Of a stretch of 64,000 bases of DNA, positions 55,049 through 62,827 are shown one piece after another (position 1 is the first letter of the stretch; every line of letters begins with the position of its first letter). A program made the position numbers and the translations under genes. The notes under the pieces are model-generated. The model made no database searches. It had not been told where the DNA came from and saw only the letters and a program-made list of their open reading frames with translations. Source of the DNA: Hyphomicrobiales bacterium (GTDB taxonomy: Bacteria; Pseudomonadota; Alphaproteobacteria; Rhizobiales; Rhizobiaceae); assembly GCA_900471815.1 (NCBI GenBank), contig UICE01000001.1, positions 1 to 64,000 of the forward strand, in the 5' to 3' direction.

Positions 55049-55177
55049 CTATTCCTTATTGTCGGTTTTGCCCGGAACAAGGCCAATTGCGATGCCTATG
55101 ACAATTCCCATTCCTATATTGCCGAAGACAGTTCCGATCGCAGTACAAGGCGATATTGAGTGGCTTGTATTGGTCAT
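55049..55177 (-). CDS. Possible glycine-zipper small membrane protein
   Basis: Six bases downstream of the LysR gene, on the same strand, an ATG opens a 42-residue frame: MTNTSHSISPCTAIGTVFGN then IGMGIVIGIAIGLVPGK and a charged end. The G-x3-G pattern in one hydrophobic stretch with a charged tail resembles small glycine-zipper membrane proteins. No good ribosome-binding site was seen. It could be a real small gene or the decayed end of one. Confidence 0.4.
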   Translation of the reverse strand: MTNTSHSISPCTAIGTVFGNIGMGIVIGIAIGLVPGKTDNKE

Positions 55178-55183
55178 CTGGCT

Positions 55184-56086
55184 TTAATCGAACTTTGCCA
55201 GCTCTTGTTTGAATCGTTCAACCATCCACGTCGTTGCGGGGCCCATTGCTGCATCAACAGGATGAAGAACAACTAAATTATAAGGCAGTTCCGGATAGGG
55301 CTCCAGATCAAGGGGAACAAGCCTGCCTTCGGCAATATCATCCTTGACCATCCATTTAGGCAAACCACCCCAGCCAAGGCCAGCCAACATGAGCGAATGC
55401 TTTGTCGCGACATCAGTCAGGCGCCATGTCTTATAGGCAAACACGCCAAAGTCCTTACCCTTTGTATGTTCGCTCAAATCTGTCACCACCAATTGGATGT
55501 GGTTGCGGATAACAGCCAATGGCACCGGCCCTTCATATAGTGCCAGCGGGTGATCAGGCGCTGCCACAGGCATCATCGTTGTTTGCCCCAAGCGGCCAAT
55601 GGCCAACTCGTCGTAAAGCTCCAATGGCTGCCCGCCAAATCCGATATCCGCCTGCTTCTTGAGAACCAGATCCCAGACAACACCCAGTGCGCCGACGTGC
55701 AAACGCAGGCTGACCGTGGGAAACTGCGTTTGAAATGCAGTCAACACAGCAATGAGCACAGGCGACGGCAGAGTGACATCCACCGCCACTGCAATTTCCG
55801 CTTCCAGCCCCTGTTTTAAACCCTCGGCCCGCGAGCGCAGGTTTTGAAGCACCGAAATCATGCGCCGCGCATCCTCAAGCATGGCTGTGCCAGCATCAGT
55901 CAATCGCGGTTCCCGTACTCCGCCGCGCTCGAAAAGCTGCAATTCGAGCTGTGCTTCCAGATTGGCGATTGTATAGCTGATTACTGACTGCGAACGATTG
56001 AGCCGTCTTGCGGCGGACGAGAAACTCCCGGTTTCGGCAACTGCTACAAAGACTTGCAACTGATCAAGTGTAGGATTGGGCAGCAT
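55184..56086 (-). CDS. LysR-family regulator divergent from the azoreductase gene
   Basis: The 300-residue protein has a typical LysR helix-turn-helix (LQVFVAVAETGSFSSAARRL, SQSVISYTIANLEAQL) and an effector domain from about residue 90. It is divergent from azoR with 108 bases between, including a ten-base inverted repeat, so it very likely controls azoR. Ligand unknown, perhaps a quinone or azo compound. Confidence 0.92.
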   Translation of the reverse strand: MLPNPTLDQLQVFVAVAETGSFSSAARRLNRSQSVISYTIANLEAQLELQLFERGGVREPRLTDAGTAMLEDARRMISVLQNLRSRAEGLKQGLEAEIAVAVDVTLPSPVLIAVLTAFQTQFPTVSLRLHVGALGVVWDLVLKKQADIGFGGQPLELYDELAIGRLGQTTMMPVAAPDHPLALYEGPVPLAVIRNHIQLVVTDLSEHTKGKDFGVFAYKTWRLTDVATKHSLMLAGLGWGGLPKWMVKDDIAEGRLVPLDLEPYPELPYNLVVLHPVDAAMGPATTWMVERFKQELAKFD

Positions 56087-56088
56087 TT

Positions 56089-56124
56089 AAATATCTATCT
56101 TATCGATGGGTTCAATAGATATTT
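56089..56124. promoter_or_regulatory. Inverted repeat in the LysR/azoR promoter region
   Basis: AAATATCTAT (56089-56098) and ATAGATATTT (56115-56124) are perfect ten-base complements; a further ATAGATAGAT follows at about 56135. The left arm begins three bases upstream of the LysR start codon. Probable LysR-binding site. Confidence 0.6.
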
Positions 56125-56194
56125 TCCCAGTTTTATAGATAGATGTCCAGTGCCAAATATTGCCTATCAGTTTCGTTCCTGAAAGGACAATACG

Positions 56195-56812
56195 ATGTCA
56201 TCCATTCTTCTCGTTACTTCGAGCCCACGCGGTGAAGCATCTCACTCAACCCGTGTTGCAACCGAATTTGCAAAAAAGCTGGCTTCGGCAAAGCTTGGCA
56301 ATACACTCGTCACACGTGACCTCGCCACCACTCCCCTTCCCCATATCGATTCCGATTTTGCGGCAGGCATCTACACACCCGAGGAAACACGTACAGCCCC
56401 ACAAGCAAAGGTGGTGGGTGTCTCTGATGTGGTTGTCGATGAGCTTATGGCGGCCGACACCATCGTTCTGGCAACCGGCATGATCAATTTCAACATCTCG
56501 TCGACGCTTAAGTCGTGGCTCGACCACGTTATGCGTTCCGGCAAAACCTTCAGCTACGGTGCAGAGGGTCCCAAAGGTCTTGTAACCGGCAAAAAGGTTT
56601 ATGTCATTCTCGCCTCCGGCGGCGTTTACTCCAATGGTCCGGGCGCATCATTTGACCATGCCACACCCTATCTGAAGACAGCGCTTGGTTTTATCGGCAT
56701 GACTGACGTGGAATTTATTCGCATCGAAGGCGTTGCCATGGGAGCGGATGCAGAAGCGAAAGCCGTTTCATCGGCCATCGAACTGACCAACGGTCTTGCA
56801 CTCGCGGCCTGA
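56195..56812 (+). CDS. azoR: FMN-dependent NADH-azoreductase
   Basis: The 205-residue flavodoxin-fold enzyme has the FMN phosphate loop LLVTSSPRGEASHSTRVATE, TGMINFNISSTLKSWLDHVM and the ASGGVYSNGPG segment. It reduces azo dyes and quinones with NADH in the cytoplasm. GAAAGGAC lies before the ATG, and a strong terminator follows. Confidence 0.95.
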   Translation: MSSILLVTSSPRGEASHSTRVATEFAKKLASAKLGNTLVTRDLATTPLPHIDSDFAAGIYTPEETRTAPQAKVVGVSDVVVDELMAADTIVLATGMINFNISSTLKSWLDHVMRSGKTFSYGAEGPKGLVTGKKVYVILASGGVYSNGPGASFDHATPYLKTALGFIGMTDVEFIRIEGVAMGADAEAKAVSSAIELTNGLALAA

Positions 56813-56831
56813 ATTGAGCGGCATGAAAAAC

Positions 56832-56862
56832 AAAAGCGGGCTTAACGGCCCGCTTTTTGTTT
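56832..56862 (+). terminator. Rho-independent terminator of azoR
   Basis: AAAAGCGGGC (56832-56841) and GCCCGCTTTT (56848-56857) form a perfect stem with a short loop followed by TGTTTGG. Confidence 0.9.
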
Positions 56863-56884
56863 GGTCTGCAATAAAATTGATAGT

Positions 56885-57070
56885 CTATCCTTGGCGATTC
56901 CGTTCTGCATCATCAAGCCGCTTCAATTGATCCAGCAGGCTTTCAGGCACGGTTTCTTCTATTTTATATATTCCGGCAGCTCTAATTGCCGACCGGTAAC
57001 AAGACTGCGATATATGTCGTCGCAATATTTGAGAGAGTTGTTTTTCGTAGGTCCGGTTGCTGCCGTCCAT
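56885..57070 (-). CDS. Small hypothetical protein
   Basis: A 61-residue protein (MDGSNRTYEKQLSQILRRHI...) from ATG 57070, preceded by GGAG at nine bases. It is charged and helical with one Cys, no signal or membrane segment, and not recognised. Its right neighbour, the MgtC-like gene, is divergent. Confidence 0.55.
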   Translation of the reverse strand: MDGSNRTYEKQLSQILRRHISQSCYRSAIRAAGIYKIEETVPESLLDQLKRLDDAERNRQG

Positions 57071-57264
57071 TGTTTTAGACTCCAACTTTCTTGTCCTTTA
57101 AACCCGTTCGCTACGACGAAGGTTCCCCTTTTCCTACATTGCAAGGTCTTAACGCAATGTGTCGCTGCGCCGCAGCCTAAAGTCTCTCCCCGGTTTTCAA
57201 CAGCTTGGTGGAACGTCTGGTCGTGCCAAACGTTAACCGCCAAATCATTTCAGGGGAAAATTCA

Positions 57265-57708
57265 TTGATCGAGACGTTCCATTATCTCAATTCCTTGCCT
57301 GTCGTTCCGCACGTGATTGCCCTCTTTATAGCCTATGCGCTTGCCGTCCCGATTGGCATTGAGCGCGAGGCGGAAGAGCGTAGCGCCGGCGTGCGGACTT
57401 TCCCGCTGGTGGCGCTTGCCAGTTGCGGTGTCATCCAAGGGACGGAGCATTTGACCACTGATAATCCCGAGGCAATGGCCCGCATTGTTGAGGGCCTGAT
57501 TACCGGTGTCGGTTTCATTGGCGGCGGCGCCATCCTCCAATTGAAGAATTCCGTGCGCGGGACGGCTACGGCGGCAAGCATATGGGCAACAGGCGCCATT
57601 GGCATTTCGGCTGGGCTGGCAAGCTATGATGTCGCGATCATCATTTCACTGTTCACATTCCTGACGCTGCGGCTGATGCTGCCCTTCAAAAAAGAGCCAA
57701 AGGAATAG
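57265..57708 (+). CDS. MgtC/SapB-family inner-membrane protein
   Basis: The protein of 147 residues has four predicted membrane segments and the MgtC-type core: LAVPIGIEREAEERSAGVRT, then EGLITGVGFIGGGAILQLKN and TAASIWATGAIGISAGL. MgtC proteins take part in magnesium limitation and intracellular survival, and inhibit the F1Fo ATPase in Salmonella; this one lacks the C-terminal ACT-like domain of full MgtC. I choose TTG 57265, which follows AGGGGA; the frame is open to GTG 57205. Confidence 0.83.
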   Translation: MIETFHYLNSLPVVPHVIALFIAYALAVPIGIEREAEERSAGVRTFPLVALASCGVIQGTEHLTTDNPEAMARIVEGLITGVGFIGGGAILQLKNSVRGTATAASIWATGAIGISAGLASYDVAIIISLFTFLTLRLMLPFKKEPKE

Positions 57709-57722
57709 CCTGTCCCCCTGAC

Positions 57723-58712
57723 CTATCGTTGATTGCGGAATTGCAACGCCGCCTCCCACTTCAGCGCGGACTCAACGATCTTGTCCAGATCATCCAGCTG
57801 CGGCACCCAGCCCAGCTCATTGCGGGCCTTGCTGCTGTCGGCCACAACCGAGGCGGCATCGCCCGGTCGCGCACTGGTGGGGCGGGCATCGATCGGCGCA
57901 CCGTGTACGCGCTCAACACTGGCAATGACCTCCTTGACAGAATAACCACGGCCATAGCCGCAATTGGCTACCATGCTGCTGCCCCCCGAACGCAACCGCT
58001 CCAGCGCGAGACGGTGCGCTGCAACCAGGTCAGAGACATGTATGTAATCTCTTACGCAGGTGCCGTCGGGCGTGGAATAATTATTGCCAAAGACTTCCAT
58101 GAACCGGCGTTTGCCAAGCGCGGTTTCACAGGCGATCTTTATCAAATGTGTTGCGCCACGGGTTGACTGGCCCGTGCGGCCCTTTGGATCAGCGCCCGCT
58201 ACGTTGAAATAACGCAGGGCCGTGTAGTGAAAATTATGGGCGGCGGCGGTATCGCGTAACATCCATTCGGTCATCAGCTTCGACAGGCCATAGGGCGATT
58301 CCGGACGGGGGGGATGTTCCTCATCTACCGGCAGCAGACCAGCATCGCCATATACAGCGGCGGTTGACGAAAAGATGAAATTCTTGACCTCAGACTTAAC
58401 TGCGGCGTCAATAAGCGTGCGGGATTTTGACGTGTTGTTTTCATAATAGGCGAGCGGGTCGCGGACAGAGTCGGGCACAACGACGGAACCCGCAAAATGG
58501 ATGATGGCGTCGACATAATTGCGCTCAATAGTCTGACGCATTAGTGCCTGATCGGCAATGTCCCCGACGACCAGCTTTGCCTCAGGCGGCACCGCCCATT
58601 TGAAACCGGTGGAAAGAGCATCAACGACGACGACAGATTCGCCAGCCTCAAGCAGGTCCCAAACCATGTGACTGCCTATATATCCAGCACCACCCGTCAC
58701 AAGTACAGTCAT
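57723..58712 (-). CDS. galE: UDP-glucose 4-epimerase
   Basis: GalE interconverts UDP-glucose and UDP-galactose. The 329-residue SDR-type protein begins MTVLVTGGAGYIGSHMVWDL (NAD motif GGAGYIG) and contains the catalytic YGLSK in RPESPYGLSKLMTEW. It would supply galactose for surface polysaccharides. Convergent with the MgtC-like gene. Confidence 0.96.
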   Translation of the reverse strand: MTVLVTGGAGYIGSHMVWDLLEAGESVVVVDALSTGFKWAVPPEAKLVVGDIADQALMRQTIERNYVDAIIHFAGSVVVPDSVRDPLAYYENNTSKSRTLIDAAVKSEVKNFIFSSTAAVYGDAGLLPVDEEHPPRPESPYGLSKLMTEWMLRDTAAAHNFHYTALRYFNVAGADPKGRTGQSTRGATHLIKIACETALGKRRFMEVFGNNYSTPDGTCVRDYIHVSDLVAAHRLALERLRSGGSSMVANCGYGRGYSVKEVIASVERVHGAPIDARPTSARPGDAASVVADSSKARNELGWVPQLDDLDKIVESALKWEAALQFRNQR

Positions 58713-59236
58713 TGCGATCGCCTATCCTTTATGTCCTCACTCCAACCTATATTGCAGCATCTGGCGCAACGGAAAAGCCTTGTGACTGCCTCGGAACGCA
58801 TTTCTATCCGGTTTCCGGTCATTTATACGTCCAATTGCTGAGATACTTACCGGCCCATTCCTTCAACCGAACCTTGCTGCTGAATGCTCGCCGAAAAACT
58901 AGAGTGAAGATCAACCATCCGCAACTTACAGTAGCTTGACGTCATTTGCCAAATAACGTTTATATGAAGGATATTACTTCATATAAATTTGGGATGATTT
59001 ATTATGAATCGCGTTTCTACAAAAATATTTTTTTGTATTATTCTAAGCTTATAATGCGATCAGTTGAAAATTTCTGACGTTGTCACCGATATATACTAAA
59101 GAACAATTGATTTAGGCCGGAGTGTTATCCAGCCAAAGAAATCATCTGCGATTCTTGCTTCATACTGACATGCCGTCCGCGTGTCTGCGCACAGCTCGAG
59201 TTTCATTGCGTATTTTTTATACTGGGAGGATTTAAA
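58713..59236. other. Intergenic region with AT-rich stretch and inverted repeat
   Basis: The gap between galE and the autotransporter gene holds no convincing protein gene. From about 58930 to 59140 it is AT-rich. It contains the palindrome at 58959-58987 and the ribosome-binding site GGGAGG just before the TTG at 59237. Confidence 0.6.
58959..58987. promoter_or_regulatory. Perfect inverted repeat upstream of the autotransporter gene
   Basis: TTTATATGAAG (58959-58969) and CTTCATATAAA (58977-58987) are perfect eleven-base complements around GATATTA. It may be an operator for a dimeric regulator or an RNA hairpin; no T-run follows that would make it an ordinary terminator. Confidence 0.5.
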
Positions 59237-62200
59237 TTGAGCATTTTACGGAAGTTCAACAGGGTAAGCACTCTGGCAATTGTTGCGGCGGCTTTGTGCA
59301 TTACGCAGGCCAAGGCAGAAGAATTTGTAAGCAAGCCCTTTCCCTTTAAGCGAATGGTTACATTTGGCGACAGCCTTTCGGATATAGGGGCGCTCAAACC
59401 ACCACTGGACCTCATTAGGCAAAACCAGCAAAAAATAACGCAGACGCTCAGAGATATTTCTGGTTTGATTGAGTCTCCTCCTGCGGACACTCCAGATTTC
59501 GACTGGTGGAAATCACATGAGTATTCTAATGCTCTTCGTGCATTTTCCGAGCCTCCATACTCTGTTCCCAGGCAAACTTTAGCTACGCTCGGCAAGTCTC
59601 TGTCTTCTGAGACCAAGAAAGCGATTGTTGCTACCCTGAAAGACGTTGAGAACAAAATCAAAGACATGGCAGAGTATGGCGCTAATATGCCGTTTGGCAG
59701 GTTTAGCAACGGCCCGGTCTGGAACCAGTATCTTGCGGGTGATCAGGTCCAAGCAACAAGCTATCCCGACAATGTCGACAAGCTTATATCAAGAGCGCTC
59801 ATTGAGGCTGTTTACCAACAAAATGATGTTGGACTTAAATACCTCCTGAGCACCCTTGCACAGGCTACGGGACACCTTTGGGAATATCCAGCGCAGCCTG
59901 CTTCTGACAGCTCGTCGATGAATTATGCCGTCGGGGGCGCGCGCGTGGGGCGTAAGGGTGATGACCTTATTTCAACACTGCTCATCCCCGGCTTACTCGA
60001 TCAGCTGGAAGAATTGGATTACGCTCACATCGAAAAGGATACGCTTATTGTCAGCTGGTTCGGCGGCAATGATTTGTTTGCGCTGAGCAAGCTCCTCGCG
60101 TCTGGTGCAAATCCTGCCCCCTTGGTGAAGGAAGTGAAAGACAATCTGGAGCAAGGGCTGGAGACGCTCTATTCTGCCAATGGGCGCATTTTCCTGCTGC
60201 CAAATGTGCCGGATGCCTCCCTGACTCCCGAGTTCAAAAACAATGGTGATACAGCTCGCGCCCTGACAAAGGTAATAAACGATACGATCGCATCGGTTGC
60301 AGCCAATTTCGAGGCAAAGCACTCCGGCGAGGTGACGATCTATAAGCCTGACATGCTGAAGCTTATGGGTGTTGTTACGCGGTACCCGAGCGCCTTCGGC
60401 TTCTCAAATACAACCGATAAATGCATTGACGATGAAACCTGTCGGCTAAATCCAACGCCATTGGAAACTGGCTATCTCTTCTGGGACGGCGTTCATGCGA
60501 CAACGCGGGCGCATGGATATATCGCGAATTATTTCGCCACCCATTGGCAGCACCCTGACCTTGCCGGATCCTACTTCTCATCACCTGAAGGCTTTTACGA
60601 CACGAGGCGCCACTATTTCTTTCCGACAAACGACCTCACCTTCGGCGATCAGCTGAACGGCAACAATGCTCTATACAAATTGAATGATGCGACCCTCACG
60701 CTGACCGATGCCAATAATTATACGGGCGGAACCTTCATCGAGGGAGGAAAGCTTCAGCTTGGAAATGGCGGACTGAGCGGCTCTATCGTCGGGGATGTTG
60801 CGGTATCCAAAGGAGCCGAGCTCGGTTTCAACCGATCTAATAGTTATACTTTTGCCGGCTCGATCAGCGGCGAAGGCACTGTGGTGCAATTGGGAACGGG
60901 CGTGACCATTTTAACGGGTAACAGCACCTATACCGGTCCAACAACAATTTCGCATGGCGGATTGAGTGTTACCGGTTCACTGATTTCGGACGTTACCGCC
61001 CAAGGTAATACGTTCATAGACGGAAATGGGAGCGTCGGTTCGCTTCATGCGGAAACGGGCTCCAAGATTGCTCCTGGAACGAGGGATCGTATAGGTGATC
61101 TTCGCATCGCCCGTGACGCAACCATAGAAAAAGAGGCTCTGCTCGATATTGAGATTGCTGATGATCTATCCTCTGCCGATCGAATCGACATAGGTGGCAA
61201 GGCCATGTTGCGCGGCGGCCATGTTCAGCTCCGCATGCTTGGTCACCCCGAGTTACTCACCTCGGAGCAGGTCGATCAGCTATTTCTCAAACAATATGAG
61301 ATTTTACATGCGGATGGTGGAGTAGAGGGCCAATTTGAAGCGGTTTCTCCACAGTTCAACTTTATTAGCCCGTCTCTCATTCAGGATGCAAAAAGCGTCA
61401 ATGTCCATTTTGATCCGACCAAATCGGTTTTGGACAGGATGCTGGCGATGGAGGACCCCATTTACGCGAGTTCCAGTAACCACCGCAGCGTCTGGGGCGG
61501 GTTCAAGTCCTTTGGCACAAAAAGCCCGCTTTTCAATACTGTTCTATTCTCCACAAAGGACAGGCCTCTGGATTATGACACGTTGACCGGTGAGGTTCAT
61601 GCCTCCTTGAGCAATACCCTTGTGCAGAACAATCAGATGATAGGCGATGCTGCCGCAAGCCGTATCCGCAGTGCATTTGACGGCATTGCTGCCAAGGGGC
61701 AGTCGGCGCAGTCTGTCGGCGTGGCACCTCTTGCCTACGGACCGGACCGGACGAAAATCCCTGAAGCTTTCGCCCTCACCGAACCAGAAGCGACAACGCA
61801 GCTTTGGGGACAGGGCTACGGCTTCTGGGCGCGGCTTGATGGCAATGGCAATGCAAGCGGCGTCAGCAGCAAGACGGGCGGTCTGGTCACCGGCTTTGAC
61901 GGTATCATCGAAGATGATTTTCTCAGTGCACAGTGGCGTGCCGGTCTGCTGGGAGGCTATGGCAGCAGTTCCGTCAATAACACCTATGGCAAAGCCGATA
62001 TAGACAGCTACCAGATGGGCGTCTATGGCGGGGCAAACTGGGATGCGCTTGGCTTGCGCTTCGGCGTCAATCTGGCTCATCACGAGATCGAAACCGAGCG
62101 CGAAGTGCATTTCGGTAATATTAACGGCGATCATCATGCGGATTATGGCGCGAACTCGGTTCAGGTTTTCGGCGAACTCGGCTATGAGTTCAAACCTGCG

Positions 62201-62629
62201 CAGGGGCTTGTGGTCGAACCATTTGCCGGTATCAGGCATGCTTCGGTCAAAACTGAGGCATTTGAGGAAAGTGGTGCGGTCAGTCAGCTTGCGGCGCTCG
62301 CAAACAGAACGGACAGTACAAGCTCGACACTCGGTCTGCGCGCTTCCTACCAAATGGTCTTTAGTGGCGATATTTCAGCCATGTTGCGCGGTACGATAGG
62401 CTGGAATCATGGCTTCGGTGACCTGACACCGCAACAAAGATTGTCGTTTGCAGGAGCATCTCCCTTCACGGTTGAAGGGCTGCCCACGGCGCGCGATGCC
62501 GCCTTCATCGAGGCAGGAATGGACTTTAATGTCAGCCAACGGACGACACTGGGTGTAACTTATACAGGCCGATTCTCGCAATCGGGCCATGCCAATGGTG
62601 TCAACGCCGATATCGCCGTGCGTTTCTGA
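59237..62629 (+). CDS. Autotransporter with GDSL esterase and PATR passenger
   Basis: This 1130-residue type V secreted protein has a signal peptide (LAIVAAALCITQAKA, cut near residue 27), a GDSL/SGNH hydrolase domain to about residue 450 with Ser46 in VTFGDSLSD, Asn in FGGNDLFA (about 276) and Asp-x2-His in FWDGVHATT (about 418), PATR beta-helix repeats (NYTGGTFIEGGKLQLGNGG at about 494, GNSTYTGPTTISHGGLSVTG at about 565), an autochaperone-like region, and a C-terminal beta-barrel (about 856-1130) ending in Phe. It should be displayed on or released from the cell surface as a lipid esterase. Translation starts at TTG after GGGAGG. Confidence 0.93.
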   Translation: MSILRKFNRVSTLAIVAAALCITQAKAEEFVSKPFPFKRMVTFGDSLSDIGALKPPLDLIRQNQQKITQTLRDISGLIESPPADTPDFDWWKSHEYSNALRAFSEPPYSVPRQTLATLGKSLSSETKKAIVATLKDVENKIKDMAEYGANMPFGRFSNGPVWNQYLAGDQVQATSYPDNVDKLISRALIEAVYQQNDVGLKYLLSTLAQATGHLWEYPAQPASDSSSMNYAVGGARVGRKGDDLISTLLIPGLLDQLEELDYAHIEKDTLIVSWFGGNDLFALSKLLASGANPAPLVKEVKDNLEQGLETLYSANGRIFLLPNVPDASLTPEFKNNGDTARALTKVINDTIASVAANFEAKHSGEVTIYKPDMLKLMGVVTRYPSAFGFSNTTDKCIDDETCRLNPTPLETGYLFWDGVHATTRAHGYIANYFATHWQHPDLAGSYFSSPEGFYDTRRHYFFPTNDLTFGDQLNGNNALYKLNDATLTLTDANNYTGGTFIEGGKLQLGNGGLSGSIVGDVAVSKGAELGFNRSNSYTFAGSISGEGTVVQLGTGVTILTGNSTYTGPTTISHGGLSVTGSLISDVTAQGNTFIDGNGSVGSLHAETGSKIAPGTRDRIGDLRIARDATIEKEALLDIEIADDLSSADRIDIGGKAMLRGGHVQLRMLGHPELLTSEQVDQLFLKQYEILHADGGVEGQFEAVSPQFNFISPSLIQDAKSVNVHFDPTKSVLDRMLAMEDPIYASSSNHRSVWGGFKSFGTKSPLFNTVLFSTKDRPLDYDTLTGEVHASLSNTLVQNNQMIGDAAASRIRSAFDGIAAKGQSAQSVGVAPLAYGPDRTKIPEAFALTEPEATTQLWGQGYGFWARLDGNGNASGVSSKTGGLVTGFDGIIEDDFLSAQWRAGLLGGYGSSSVNNTYGKADIDSYQMGVYGGANWDALGLRFGVNLAHHEIETEREVHFGNINGDHHADYGANSVQVFGELGYEFKPAQGLVVEPFAGIRHASVKTEAFEESGAVSQLAALANRTDSTSSTLGLRASYQMVFSGDISAMLRGTIGWNHGFGDLTPQQRLSFAGASPFTVEGLPTARDAAFIEAGMDFNVSQRTTLGVTYTGRFSQSGHANGVNADIAVRF

Positions 62630-62641
62630 CGTAATAGCAAT

Positions 62642-62664
62642 CGCCGGGGGGATGCCCCCCGGCA
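62642..62664 (+). terminator. GC-rich hairpin after the autotransporter gene
   Basis: GCCGGGGG and CCCCCCGGC pair around GATG just downstream of the autotransporter stop. No T-run follows, so it is a weak or Rho-assisted terminator. Confidence 0.55.
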
Positions 62665-62827
62665 TTGTCCTGCGTAATTATCAAGCGCAGGCTGCTGATA
62701 GGCCAGCATTTCCATAAGGTTTCCACTGTCCATCGCGCATTATGCGAAGCGTGGCAAATTGCCCACCCCGCGGTCGTGGATTTTGGCGGGCAAAAACGGT
62801 AGTAAATGAAGCGTACAGGAGCACTTC

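Noticed and set aside
59004-59054. A 16-codon leader peptide before the autotransporter
   Set aside because: The frame (MNRVSTKIFFCIILSL) is short, lies in AT-rich DNA and is not followed by a terminator/antiterminator structure.
61544-62353. A 269-codon minus-strand frame
   Set aside because: It is antisense to the beta-barrel part of the autotransporter and has no motifs.
62700-62827. FNR or Irr box in the hemA promoter
   Set aside because: No TTGAT-N4-ATCAA or Irr-type element could be read; only a loose TTGCCC/GGGCAA pair is present.
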